6,426 nucleotides of DNA from Lachnospiraceae bacterium (GTDB taxonomy: Bacteria; Bacillota; Clostridia; Lachnospirales; Lachnospiraceae): the NCBI GenBank assembly GCA_003488965.1, contig DNJW01000257.1, positions 999-7,424 of the forward strand. The letters are read 5' to 3'. Both the position numbers and the translations under genes were made by a program. Below the pieces are notes generated by a model. The model saw only the letters and a program-made list of their open reading frames with translations. It had not been told where the DNA came from and searched no databases. Each line of letters starts with the position of its first letter. Positions within the stretch are counted from its first letter, which is position 1. Below, in pieces: positions 1 to 6,355 of this stretch.

Positions 1-161
1 CCCATCTCCTCCAAATCCGACATTTCATTTCGGATGGTCGCAGAGCTTAAATTCAAATCCGTGTACTTGGAAATCGTCCTGCTCCCCACCGGTTCGCCGG
101 TCTCAAGATAGTTGCGGATAATGGCCTGCAATATTTTAATTTTTCTTTCGCTTAACTGCAT
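1..161 (-). CDS. hrcA: Heat-inducible transcription repressor HrcA, N-terminal part (runs off the left edge)
   Basis: Only the first 53 codons plus two bases are present; the gene continues beyond position 1. HrcA is a cytoplasmic repressor that binds CIRCE operators and shuts off class I heat-shock genes. It is held active by the GroEL chaperonin. The visible peptide begins [15 protein letters not shown] and contains the winged-helix DNA-binding hallmarks EPVGSRTIS (residues 23-31) and [14 protein letters not shown] (39-52), which are diagnostic of the family. Three in-frame ATGs lie at 170, 167 and 161. I chose 161 because the purine-rich AAAGGG at 171-176 is then 9 nt away, whereas it nearly abuts the other two, and because family members usually begin close to the (M)xLxxRKxKIL motif. 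A CIRCE operator and sigma-A promoter stand directly upstream, so the gene should be autoregulated. In Firmicutes hrcA is normally followed by grpE and dnaK, which cannot be checked here. Confidence 0.95.
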   Translation of the reverse strand, partial: MQLSERKIKILQAIIRNYLETGEPVGSRTISKYTDLNLSSATIRNEMSDLEEM

Positions 162-216
162 CTCCATCATCCCTTTCTATCGGATTCCATCGGGACCGAT
201 TCGTCCTTTCAGGTTG

Positions 217-243
217 TTAGCACTCACCTTTATGGAGTGCTAA
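217..243 (-). promoter_or_regulatory. CIRCE operator (HrcA binding site)
   Basis: This is a perfect inverted repeat, TTAGCACTC (217-225), a 9-base spacer, then GAGTGCTAA (235-243). It matches the canonical CIRCE consensus in both arms with no mismatch. It lies between the predicted transcription start (about 251) and the hrcA start codon, so bound HrcA would block initiation or early elongation and the element would also be in the 5' leader of the mRNA. This implies negative autoregulation of the hrcA operon and induction by heat or protein-folding stress. Confidence 0.97.
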
Positions 244-257
244 TATCTTCTTACCAT

Positions 258-286
258 AAAATATCACTTACCCTATTTATTGTCAA
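258..286 (-). promoter_or_regulatory. Sigma-A promoter of the hrcA heat-shock operon
   Basis: On the minus strand there is a perfect -35 box TTGACA (281-286), a 17-base spacer (264-280) and a -10 box TATTTT (258-263). The predicted start point is near 250-252, about 8 bases before CIRCE. A vegetative promoter combined with CIRCE is the standard arrangement for class I heat-shock genes in Firmicutes. Confidence 0.85.
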
Positions 287-319
287 CACATATAGTACAA
301 AATAATTATTAAAAAATTC

Positions 320-353
320 TAAAAAACGGGCGCTACAGTGCAGCACCCGTTTT
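320..353 (-). terminator. Intrinsic terminator of the DUF6465 gene
   Basis: On the minus strand the arms ACGGGTGCT (342-350) and AGCGCCCGT (326-334) form a GC-rich stem of 9 pairs with one G-U wobble around a 7-base loop. Flanking A/T pairs extend it to 323-353. It is followed in the transcript by six U residues (321-326) and a second U tract (311-316). It lies about 40 bases past the stop codon at 394-396 and separates this gene from the hrcA promoter downstream. Confidence 0.9.
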
Positions 354-393
354 CACCAGACAACATATTTACTTTTACATCACAGATATCACT

Positions 394-840
394 TTAAATA
401 AAGAAGCTTCCCGTCACATCGCCGTTGATTACATAATATGTAACGTTCTCCTCCGGCTTTACGTACAAATCAATGCTTTTGATATCCTCTTCCTTGCCGC
501 CCAAATCGTATTTCCATACGTCCTTGCAGCTCTTGAGCAAATCTTCCGTAGTATAGGATTTGCCTCCAAACTGGAAATTAATTGTTGCTTTAACTTCCTC
601 TTTCTTTTCCGCCTTTGCAGGCGCTTTTGTTTCGGCCTTAACCGCTGTCTTTTTAACCGCAGGCTTCTTTGCAGGCTCTGCCTTCTCTGCCTCCGCTTTC
701 TTTGCCGCCGGCTTTTTAGCGGCTGCCGCCGGTTTCTTTGCGGTTTCTTTCTTCACTGATGTCTTTTCCTCTACTGTCTTAACCTCTTCCTTAACCGGTA
801 CTGTTTTCGTATTTGCCTTTGTTGTAGCTTTTACTGCCAT
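394..840 (-). CDS. DUF6465-family protein with histone-H1-like basic tail
   Basis: The product is 148 residues with two parts. Residues 1 to about 83 are low-complexity and made almost only of Ala, Lys, Glu, Pro, Val and Thr. They include repeated AKKPA-type motifs (35-61), as in bacterial histone-H1-like or intrinsically disordered nucleic-acid-binding tails. Residues 84-148 look like a small folded domain with a conserved-looking core, SIDLYVKPEE and YYVINGDVTG. This layout matches proteins annotated DUF6465 in Lachnospiraceae, and their function is unknown to me. The ATG at 838-840 is preceded by AAAGGAG (847-853) with 6-base spacing, so the start is well supported. It has its own promoter, a leader of about 95 nt and a terminator, so it is a single-gene unit. 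Nucleic-acid binding is inferred from composition only. The single Cys (residue 105) and lack of signal peptide or membrane segment suggest a cytoplasmic location. Confidence 0.88.
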   Translation of the reverse strand: MAVKATTKANTKTVPVKEEVKTVEEKTSVKKETAKKPAAAAKKPAAKKAEAEKAEPAKKPAVKKTAVKAETKAPAKAEKKEEVKATINFQFGGKSYTTEDLLKSCKDVWKYDLGGKEEDIKSIDLYVKPEENVTYYVINGDVTGSFFI

Positions 841-857
841 GATAAACTCCTTTCATA

Positions 858-926
858 CAGAGAAAACTTCTCTGATATGTGCCATAATCAACAAATATAC
901 AGGGCTTCCTCCCATAAATTCCCTGT
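858..926 (-). other. Structured 5' leader of the DUF6465 mRNA (two hairpins)
   Basis: Two inverted repeats lie between the predicted start point and the ribosome binding site. The first pairs ACAGGG (minus strand, 921-926) with CCCTGT (899-904) around a 16-base purine-rich loop. The second is a perfect 7-bp repeat CAGAGAA/TTCTCTG (858-864 and 868-874) with a 3-base loop, ending 4 bases before GAAAGGAG (847-854). They could tune translation or mRNA stability. They match no riboswitch class I recognise, and short hairpins of this kind can arise by chance. Confidence 0.35.
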
Positions 927-940
927 TTCATATCGAAAGC

Positions 941-969
941 AGTATACTCTCAATTTCGTCACTTGTCAA
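941..969 (-). promoter_or_regulatory. Strong sigma-A promoter of the DUF6465 gene
   Basis: On the minus strand there is a perfect -35 box TTGACA (964-969), a 17-base spacer (947-963) and a -10 box TATACT (941-946), one base from consensus. The start point would be near 933-934, giving a 5' leader of about 93-95 nt before the ATG at 840. Near-consensus boxes suggest high expression. A short inverted repeat, TGTCA-N2-TGACA (964-975), overlaps the -35 box. Confidence 0.85.
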
Positions 970-1007
970 CTGACAGACAACTTTTTTCCAAAAATTCCAT
1001 CTAAATT

Positions 1008-1826
1008 TTATTTTAACCCGAAATAAAGCAGCACTACGGCCCCCAAAACGATGCGATACCACCCAAACACCTTAAAATCGTGTTTCTTAATATATCCCAT
1101 CAAAAACCGGATAACGGCCACCGACACCCCGAATGCCACCGCCATGCCTACCAAAAGAATAGACCACTCCGCAGCGTCAAATGCCAGCCCGTGCTTTACC
1201 AGTTTCAAAAGGCTTGCACCAAACATAACGGGAATAGCCAGAAAAAAGGTAAACTCCGCTGCCGCAGTTCTGGAAATTCCCAGCAGCAAAGCCCCTATAA
1301 TCGTTGCTCCGGATCTGGAAGTTCCGGGAAAAATAGCGGCAATCAGCTGCCATATTCCTATAATAAACGCCATTTGAAACGTAATGTCCGACAGTTTCGT
1401 CACTCTGGGTTTTACTTTTTTATTTCTGTTTTCCACCACAATAAACAAAATACCAAATACAATCAATGCAATGGCTACACAATAATAATTGTAAAACATT
1501 TCGGTAAATAAATCGTCAAAAGGCAGGCCAATCACAATTGCCGGGATACACGCCACAACGATTTTAAACCAGAGCATAAAAATATCTTTTTTAATAATCG
1601 GCTTAGCTTTCAAATCAAACGGGAAAATCTTATTCCAAAACAAAACTACAACTGCCAGTATAGAGCCGAATTGGATTACCACCAGAAAGGCATCCAGAAA
1701 CTCCGGGCGTACCTTCAGTTCCACGAATTCATTTACGAGAATCATATGTCCCGTACTGCTGATAGGCAGCCATTCCGTAATTCCCTGTACAATACCGAAC
1801 AGTACTGCCTTCAAAATTTCTATCAT
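1008..1826 (-). CDS. uppP: Undecaprenyl-diphosphate phosphatase UppP (BacA family)
   Basis: This integral membrane enzyme removes one phosphate from undecaprenyl diphosphate to regenerate the C55-P carrier used for peptidoglycan, teichoic acid and other wall polymers. Its overproduction gives bacitracin resistance in other bacteria, hence the older name BacA. The 272-residue length is typical. The family motifs are present: GIVQGITEWLPISSTGH (residues 11-27) supplies Q14 and E18 of the (E/Q)xxxE pair plus S23, S24 and H27. PGTSRSGAT (167-175) supplies R171 and T175, equivalent to the essential Arg and Thr of the E. coli enzyme. The rest is a series of hydrophobic helices. The ATG at 1824-1826 has an excellent AGGAGG (1833-1838) at 6-base spacing. 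It starts 36 bases after the patatin gene stops, so it is probably the last gene of that operon. No convincing intrinsic terminator follows, only a weak A/T hairpin around 985-1005. Confidence 0.96.
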   Translation of the reverse strand: MIEILKAVLFGIVQGITEWLPISSTGHMILVNEFVELKVRPEFLDAFLVVIQFGSILAVVVLFWNKIFPFDLKAKPIIKKDIFMLWFKIVVACIPAIVIGLPFDDLFTEMFYNYYCVAIALIVFGILFIVVENRNKKVKPRVTKLSDITFQMAFIIGIWQLIAAIFPGTSRSGATIIGALLLGISRTAAAEFTFFLAIPVMFGASLLKLVKHGLAFDAAEWSILLVGMAVAFGVSVAVIRFLMGYIKKHDFKVFGWYRIVLGAVVLLYFGLK

Positions 1827-1862
1827 TTTCTTCCTCCTATTCTTATTATATACGCACCGGTA

Positions 1863-2708
1863 TCAGGATAAATACTCCAAAAGTTCCACATAGCATTCCT
1901 CTGCGTCCTGATAGCCTTCTTTGTATAATGCATCCAGTTTGTCCTTATCCTTCTCCACTCTTCCTACTTCGCTTTTTTTCTTCGGACGAATAATAAAAGC
2001 TTTTCCTTCTTTTTCCATTTTTTCCAGGTAATCCAAAGTGTCATTATACATTTTATCCCTTATTTTCATCAGCTCATACACTTTAGGATATCTGACATAA
2101 CGTGCTTTTATTGCGGCAAGATTGGATTCGGGTTTCCTATAAAACCCTGTTTCCTTCGTCATAACTACTATATTTTTTCCGTTGCCGTCGGCAATAGAGC
2201 GGGCAATGGGAATGGAGTCCGCGATGCCTCCGTCCAAATAGTGCTCTTCCCCTATCTTTACGCTTCTGGACACCAGCGGCATGGAACTGGACGCGCGGAC
2301 CGCCTGTATATCTTTATGCATATCCACAAGCCGTAAATACTCCGCCTCTCCCGTTCTTATATTCGTAACCACCGCATAAGCCTTTCCTTCATATCTTTGA
2401 AAAGCTTCAAAATCATAAGGATCCAGATAATTGGGGATTAAATCATAACACATATTTACCCCAAAAAGATCTCCGGTAGTTAAAAGACTGAATATACTGC
2501 AATATTTTTTATTATCCAGATAATTCACTGCAACTCTATATGCTCTTTTCTTCTGCTTCGACAAAAAACTGCATAAATGGCATGCGCCTGCCGAAACCCC
2601 GTAGCAAGAGGAAAAATCCATTTCCTTTTCCAGAAAAAAATCCAAAACCCCGGCGGTGTAAATGCCCTTCATGCCGCCGCCTTCCAAAACAAGCCCTGCC
2701 TGATACAT
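1863..2708 (-). CDS. Patatin-like phospholipase (YjjU/COG4667-like)
   Basis: This is a predicted cytoplasmic lipid acyl hydrolase of 281 residues with a Ser-Asp catalytic dyad. The oxyanion-hole loop EGGGMKG is at residues 9-15, the nucleophile elbow GVSAG at 37-41 gives Ser39, and LDGGIADSIP at 158-167 supplies Asp159. All essential residues are intact, and the order and spacing fit the patatin fold. The lysine-rich C-terminal part (about 190-281) resembles the YjjU-like group; the lipid substrate cannot be read from sequence. The frame is open upstream to a GTG at 2732, but I prefer the ATG at 2706-2708. It has GGAGG (2715-2719) at 6-base spacing, and the glycine-rich motif then falls at the very N-terminus, as usual. 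It lies 56 bases after the aminotransferase gene and 36 bases before uppP with no promoter in either gap. A role in membrane-lipid turnover would fit the neighbouring uppP, but that is inference. Confidence 0.92.
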   Translation of the reverse strand: MYQAGLVLEGGGMKGIYTAGVLDFFLEKEMDFSSCYGVSAGACHLCSFLSKQKKRAYRVAVNYLDNKKYCSIFSLLTTGDLFGVNMCYDLIPNYLDPYDFEAFQRYEGKAYAVVTNIRTGEAEYLRLVDMHKDIQAVRASSSMPLVSRSVKIGEEHYLDGGIADSIPIARSIADGNGKNIVVMTKETGFYRKPESNLAAIKARYVRYPKVYELMKIRDKMYNDTLDYLEKMEKEGKAFIIRPKKKSEVGRVEKDKDKLDALYKEGYQDAEECYVELLEYLS

Positions 2709-2764
2709 ACTCGTCCTCCATTCCTGACACACCCTTCATCAATGCCGCACTCCTATATATATTT

Positions 2765-3961
2765 TCATGTTCTGCTTCCGTATTCCGTTTCTACAAATTT
2801 GCGCAGTGCCGGAAGCGACCTTATCACCTTTTCGGTATCAATACAATATGCCATTCTAAAATATCCGGGGCATCCAAAAGTATCCCCCGGCACAAGAATC
2901 AAATCGTACTTCTTTGCCTTTTCACAAAACAGCTTTGCATCCTCCTCCAATGCCTTCGGGAAAATATAAAAGGTACCGCCCGGTTTCACACAAGTAAATC
3001 CAAGCTTTACCAGTTCTTCATAAAGGATGTTCATATTCTTTTCATACACGGACAAATCGGAAGTATCATCCACCGCTTCCGCCGCTGCCAGCTGGATAAT
3101 GGACGAAGGACAGTTATGTCCGATTCCCCTGGAAATCTGCCCGCACATATTTACAATCAGTTTTGCATCCCCACATGCCGGATTCACCGCAATATAACCG
3201 ATTCTTTCCCCCGGTACAGACAGCGACTTAGAATAAGAATAACAGCTGATTGTGTTTTCATACAGTTTTGATACATAAATCTCTTCCACTCCTTCAAAAA
3301 GGATTTCCCTATAAGGCTCATCGGAAATCAGATAAATATCATGCCTATATTCCTCTGCCTTCTTCCGCATAATATCTGCCAGCTTCTCCAGCGTTTCCTT
3401 TGTATAGACTACGCCCGACGGATTATTCGGCGTATTAATCAGCACCGCCATTACTTTATCCGTCAGCATTTCTTCAAAACGTCCGAAATTAATCTGAAAA
3501 TTATCCGTATCCGCAGGAACTACCTTAAGCTTTGCCCCGCTCAAATTAATATACGGATTGTACTCTGGGAAAAAAGGAGCAAACGTCAATACTTCATCCC
3601 CCGGCACCGTCACTGCCCGGACTGCATGGGCAATAGCTCCCGCTGCTCCCGCCGTCATAAAAATATGCTCATAACTGTAATTCATCCCAAATCTTCTGTT
3701 TAAAGAAGCTGCCACTTTTTCCTTGACAGAGACAATCCCAAGGCTGGGGCTGTATCCATGCACTTCCATGGAATCTGCTTCCGTCAGCAGCTTTATCATC
3801 GCGTCCTTAAAGGTTTCCGGCGCAGGCACGGAAGGATTCCCAAGGCTATAATCAAAAACGTTCTCATAACCGATTTCCTTTCCCCTTGCCGTAGCATATT
3901 CCGACAGTTCCCTTATCACCGACTTCCCGCCTAACATATTTTTATATTGAGCTGCAATCAT
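2765..3961 (-). CDS. Pyridoxal-phosphate-dependent aminotransferase, class I/II fold
   Basis: This 398-residue cytoplasmic enzyme of PLP fold type I should transfer amino groups between an amino acid and a 2-oxo acid. The family residues are all visible: NTPNNPSG (176-183) with N180, SDEPY (213-217) with D214 for the pyridine nitrogen and Y217, SYSKSLSVPGERIGY (242-256) with the Schiff-base lysine K245 and phosphate-binding R253, and R369 in YFRMAYC for the substrate carboxylate. Such proteins are usually annotated as aspartate-type aminotransferases, but amino-acid preference cannot be deduced here. The ATG at 3959-3961 has GGAGGT (3972-3977) at 10-base spacing. It appears to be the first gene of an operon with the patatin and uppP genes. 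The upstream gap of 97 bases contains a -10-like TATAAT. No T-box or riboswitch leader fits in so short a space. Confidence 0.95.
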   Translation of the reverse strand: MIAAQYKNMLGGKSVIRELSEYATARGKEIGYENVFDYSLGNPSVPAPETFKDAMIKLLTEADSMEVHGYSPSLGIVSVKEKVAASLNRRFGMNYSYEHIFMTAGAAGAIAHAVRAVTVPGDEVLTFAPFFPEYNPYINLSGAKLKVVPADTDNFQINFGRFEEMLTDKVMAVLINTPNNPSGVVYTKETLEKLADIMRKKAEEYRHDIYLISDEPYREILFEGVEEIYVSKLYENTISCYSYSKSLSVPGERIGYIAVNPACGDAKLIVNMCGQISRGIGHNCPSSIIQLAAAEAVDDTSDLSVYEKNMNILYEELVKLGFTCVKPGGTFYIFPKALEEDAKLFCEKAKKYDLILVPGDTFGCPGYFRMAYCIDTEKVIRSLPALRKFVETEYGSRT

Positions 3962-3996
3962 TTCTATTCTTACCTCCGTCTGTTATACTGTCATCT

Positions 3997-4002
3997 ATTA
4001 TA
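3997..4002 (-). promoter_or_regulatory. Candidate -10 box for the aminotransferase-patatin-uppP operon
   Basis: A perfect TATAAT lies on the minus strand in the gap after the chemoreceptor gene, giving a start near 3990 and a leader of about 30 nt. No good -35 box is found 16-18 bases upstream (GGATGT at 17) and there is no TGn extension, so the promoter may be weak, need an activator, or be false. Read-through from the chemoreceptor gene is the alternative. Confidence 0.4.
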
Positions 4003-4040
4003 ATCGAAGTCCAATGAATACATCCTTCCATTTCTTCATA

Positions 4041-4084
4041 AGTCTATTGCCAACGTCCCTACACAATAAATCTGCCAATAGACT
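4041..4084 (-). repeat. Inverted repeat spanning the chemoreceptor stop codon
   Basis: AGTCTATTG (4041-4049) and CAATAGACT (4076-4084) are perfect 9-bp complementary arms around 26 bases that include the stop codon at 4059-4061. In the transcript they would form a hairpin, extended by about three more pairs after one mismatch. No U tract follows, so it is not a classical intrinsic terminator. It could protect the mRNA 3' end or lower read-through into the next gene. Confidence 0.45.
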
Positions 4085-6284
4085 GATCCAGAGCATCCGC
4101 TTCCTGTTTCAGCAGTTCCACATTCTTCGTCAAATCCGCAACTGTCTTCACCTGCTCATCCAAGGTAGACGTAATCTCCCCCGCAGCCACTGCGGCCTGC
4201 TCCGTAACAACCGAAATATGGCTCATGGAATCCTGCACCTGTTCCTTATCCCCGCTCATCAGCCGCATATTATCCGTAATATCCCGCAGCCCGCTGACGA
4301 GGGTTTCTACACATTGGTTAATTTCTCCGAACACTTGTATCGTTGCACCCAACGCATCCGCCTGCTCAAATACAATTGCTTCTGCCTCTTTTGCCGACTC
4401 CGTTGTTCTTCTCGTTGTTTCCAGTATATTCTCTACAATCTTCTTTATATTCTTTCCTGCCTGCATGGATTCATCCGCCAGTTTCCTGATTTCTTCCGCC
4501 ACCACTGCAAATCCTTTTCCGTTTTCACCGGCTCTGGCTGCTTCTATGGACGCATTCAAGGATAAAAGATTGGTCTGTTTCGCAATGCTGTTAATCGTAT
4601 CAATAAACCCTTGGATTGCCGAAGAACATTCCTGTACATCGTTGATATTTTCCACAAGAACTTTTGTAATGGACACTGTGGTTTCTGTCTTCTTATTCAA
4701 TTCGTCTACAATAATTCTTCCTTGTTCTACTGCCTCCGTCGCCTTATCTACCGTATTTCCCATGTCGTCGGCTCCGGCGCACACGCCGTCTACTTTTTCA
4801 GCAAACCCTGTCATCATATCATTGCTGATATCCGCCTCATGAGCCTGTTTCTGCGCCCCGGAAGCCACTTCATCTACTGCCTCGGAAATTTCCCGGATAG
4901 ACGTATTGATAATCTCCGACTTCGCAGCTACTCCATCGGCCATTTCCTTTACTTTATTTCCGAACTTTTTCATATCCGTCATCAGAACACGCATACTGGA
5001 AAGCATGTCATTCATTCCCCTTGCCAGGATACTGAATTCATCCCTGCGGTTAATACAGAATTCCTGGGTCAGATCGCCTTCCGCCACTTTATCCATGCCG
5101 TTTGTCATAATCTTTACCGCACTGCCCATCCCCATGGCAATCCTGCTGCCAATCAAAAGGGCGATAGCAGAAGCCAAGATAATCATAACAATACTCAAAT
5201 TTCTGATAAAACGTACTTCTTTTACAATGTTATCCTGAGGAATCAGGCCGCAGAGCATCATTCCGGTTTTTCCCATAGGTGCATATACGTATAAATATTT
5301 TTCCCCGTTATAGTCCACATATTGGCTGCCTGCTTCCTCAGCACTCTTGCTGGCCGTATAAAAATCTTTATCTGTGAAAACCGTCCCCTCATTTTCCATG
5401 ACTACGCTTTTATCTCCGTTCTGAATACGGGTTACTTCGCGTCCGTCTTGGGAAATCAGCGATTTAATGCTGTTTTCGCCGAAGTCCATCTGATTCAGCA
5501 TCTCCTCCACTGTTTCAGTCCTGATATCCAATACAAGATAAGTGTTTCCTCTGGAAAACTTCCGGTAAAAGGCAACCGCATACTTGTCCTGGGAAATGGA
5601 AAGCTGTTTATCCAAATAACTGTGATAGCCCAGCCACGCCGTATTTTGATTGGGATTTTCTTGAAAATATCTGCCTTCCTCAGATTCCATAAATTCCTGC
5701 CACGCATTATCTCCCAGGCCGCCTGACGCCGAAGTCAAAAAAATCCCTTCTTCCGGTATTACATGGAAACTGTATATATACTGCACACTGGCATTCATCT
5801 GTATTAAATCCTTCTTTGCATCGCGCCAATACTGCATTGCCCTAATATCATCCGTTTTATAGTAAACTTCATAATACGAGGAAAGATTTTCCCCCACCAC
5901 CATTTCCAGTGCTTTGGAAGACACATTGCCCGCCAAAAGTTCCCCGTACATTCCGACCGCCGATATCGTATTTCTGGAGGATTCTTCCACCTTCTCTTTA
6001 ATCGTATTGGAAGCTGTTATGTAAGAAACACTGCCTAATATAATAATCAATACGATAGGCACAAAAAAAGCTCTTAACAGAATTCCCATAATACTGGATT
6101 TTTTCGCTCTGTTCAAATGAATACCCGTTTTCGCTTCCTTTGCCGGTTTAATTTTTTCTGTCTTAATTTTTACCGGTTTTACATCCTTTATCTTAATTTT
6201 GGTCATTTTAACCCTTTCCGGTTTGATTTTCCCCCAGCTGTCCTTCCCCTTCATCCCCGATGCAAAGCCTTTCCTTTTCCCCAT
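4059..6284 (-). CDS. Methyl-accepting chemotaxis protein with dCache-like sensor, HAMP and signalling domains
   Basis: This 741-residue transmembrane chemoreceptor should control CheA/CheW and so flagellar rotation. Domains in order: a cytoplasmic lysine-rich tail (1-63) holding three decapeptide repeats (19-48); a first membrane helix (about 66-90); an extracellular region of about 270 residues (91-360) whose length and long first helix suit a double Cache domain; a second membrane helix (about 362-386); HAMP (about 380-434, with EGDLTQEF at 402-409); and a long coiled-coil signalling domain. The conserved hairpin tip is clear: [21 protein letters not shown] at 566-586 followed by [13 protein letters not shown] at 591-603. 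The ligand is unknown. There is no C-terminal CheR-tethering pentapeptide; the protein ends at GRFIV. The ATG at 6282-6284 has GGGAGG (6290-6295) at 5-base spacing, so the long tail is genuinely part of the predicted protein. No other chemotaxis gene is in the window, so this looks like a stand-alone receptor gene. Confidence 0.95.
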   Translation of the reverse strand: MGKRKGFASGMKGKDSWGKIKPERVKMTKIKIKDVKPVKIKTEKIKPAKEAKTGIHLNRAKKSSIMGILLRAFFVPIVLIIILGSVSYITASNTIKEKVEESSRNTISAVGMYGELLAGNVSSKALEMVVGENLSSYYEVYYKTDDIRAMQYWRDAKKDLIQMNASVQYIYSFHVIPEEGIFLTSASGGLGDNAWQEFMESEEGRYFQENPNQNTAWLGYHSYLDKQLSISQDKYAVAFYRKFSRGNTYLVLDIRTETVEEMLNQMDFGENSIKSLISQDGREVTRIQNGDKSVVMENEGTVFTDKDFYTASKSAEEAGSQYVDYNGEKYLYVYAPMGKTGMMLCGLIPQDNIVKEVRFIRNLSIVMIILASAIALLIGSRIAMGMGSAVKIMTNGMDKVAEGDLTQEFCINRRDEFSILARGMNDMLSSMRVLMTDMKKFGNKVKEMADGVAAKSEIINTSIREISEAVDEVASGAQKQAHEADISNDMMTGFAEKVDGVCAGADDMGNTVDKATEAVEQGRIIVDELNKKTETTVSITKVLVENINDVQECSSAIQGFIDTINSIAKQTNLLSLNASIEAARAGENGKGFAVVAEEIRKLADESMQAGKNIKKIVENILETTRRTTESAKEAEAIVFEQADALGATIQVFGEINQCVETLVSGLRDITDNMRLMSGDKEQVQDSMSHISVVTEQAAVAAGEITSTLDEQVKTVADLTKNVELLKQEADALDQSIGRFIV
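6141..6230 (-). repeat. Three tandem 30-bp repeats encoding decapeptides
   Basis: Residues 19-28, 29-38 and 39-48 of the chemoreceptor are [20 protein letters not shown] and [10 protein letters not shown]. They share the pattern K-I-K-x-x-x-[VI]-K-[PM]-x with exact 10-residue phase. The copies at 6141-6170 and 6171-6200 are identical over a 10-base block (tcttaatttt on the + strand) and about 22 of 30 bases overall; the third copy is more diverged. This points to in-frame tandem duplication. Confidence 0.8.
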
Positions 6285-6329
6285 AAGTTCCTCCCAGCGC
6301 TTCCGATTCTTTTCTTATCTTACCATTTT

Positions 6330-6355
6330 TATTCGGCAGACTTCAATGTTTTTTC
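6330..6355 (-). promoter_or_regulatory. Possible sigma-28 (SigD/FliA-type) promoter for the chemoreceptor gene
   Basis: On the minus strand GAAA (6352-6355), 14 bases, then GCCGAATA (6330-6337) resembles the motility-sigma consensus TAAA-N15-GCCGATAT. The -10-like half is the stronger half. Chemoreceptor genes are common targets of this sigma factor in Firmicutes. The start would be near 6323, leaving a leader of about 40 nt. An AT-rich sigma-A-like alternative (TTGTAT, 17 bases, TAATAT at about 6398-6426) also exists, so the assignment is tentative. Confidence 0.4.

Noticed and set aside
886..931. ATG close to the predicted start point of the DUF6465 transcript (929-931), opening a second frame through the leader
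   Set aside because: It would be nearly leaderless, has no RBS, and its frame runs into the main gene in the wrong phase. It is less plausible than the 20-codon frame reported.
560..973. Plus-strand open frame of 137 codons opposite the DUF6465 gene, rich in Ala/Phe
   Set aside because: It mirrors the lysine/alanine-rich minus-strand gene; its composition follows from AAG/GCC codons read on the other strand. It has no RBS and the minus-strand gene has a promoter, RBS and terminator.
1845..1850. TATAAT on the minus strand between the patatin and uppP genes
   Set aside because: The implied start point (about 1838) would fall on the uppP ribosome binding site, and there is no -35 box, so it cannot serve uppP usefully.
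2536..2742. Minus-strand frame of 68 codons overlapping the start of the patatin gene
   Set aside because: It starts with ATGATGAAGG about 9 bases after a GGAG, so it could be imagined as a small gene. However it lies almost entirely inside the patatin gene in another frame and has low-complexity shadow composition.
2540..3271. Long plus-strand open frame (243 codons) opposite the patatin and aminotransferase genes
   Set aside because: It crosses two well-supported minus-strand genes, resembles no family, and has no start signals. The same applies to the other plus-strand frames in 1051-1871 and 3341-6419.
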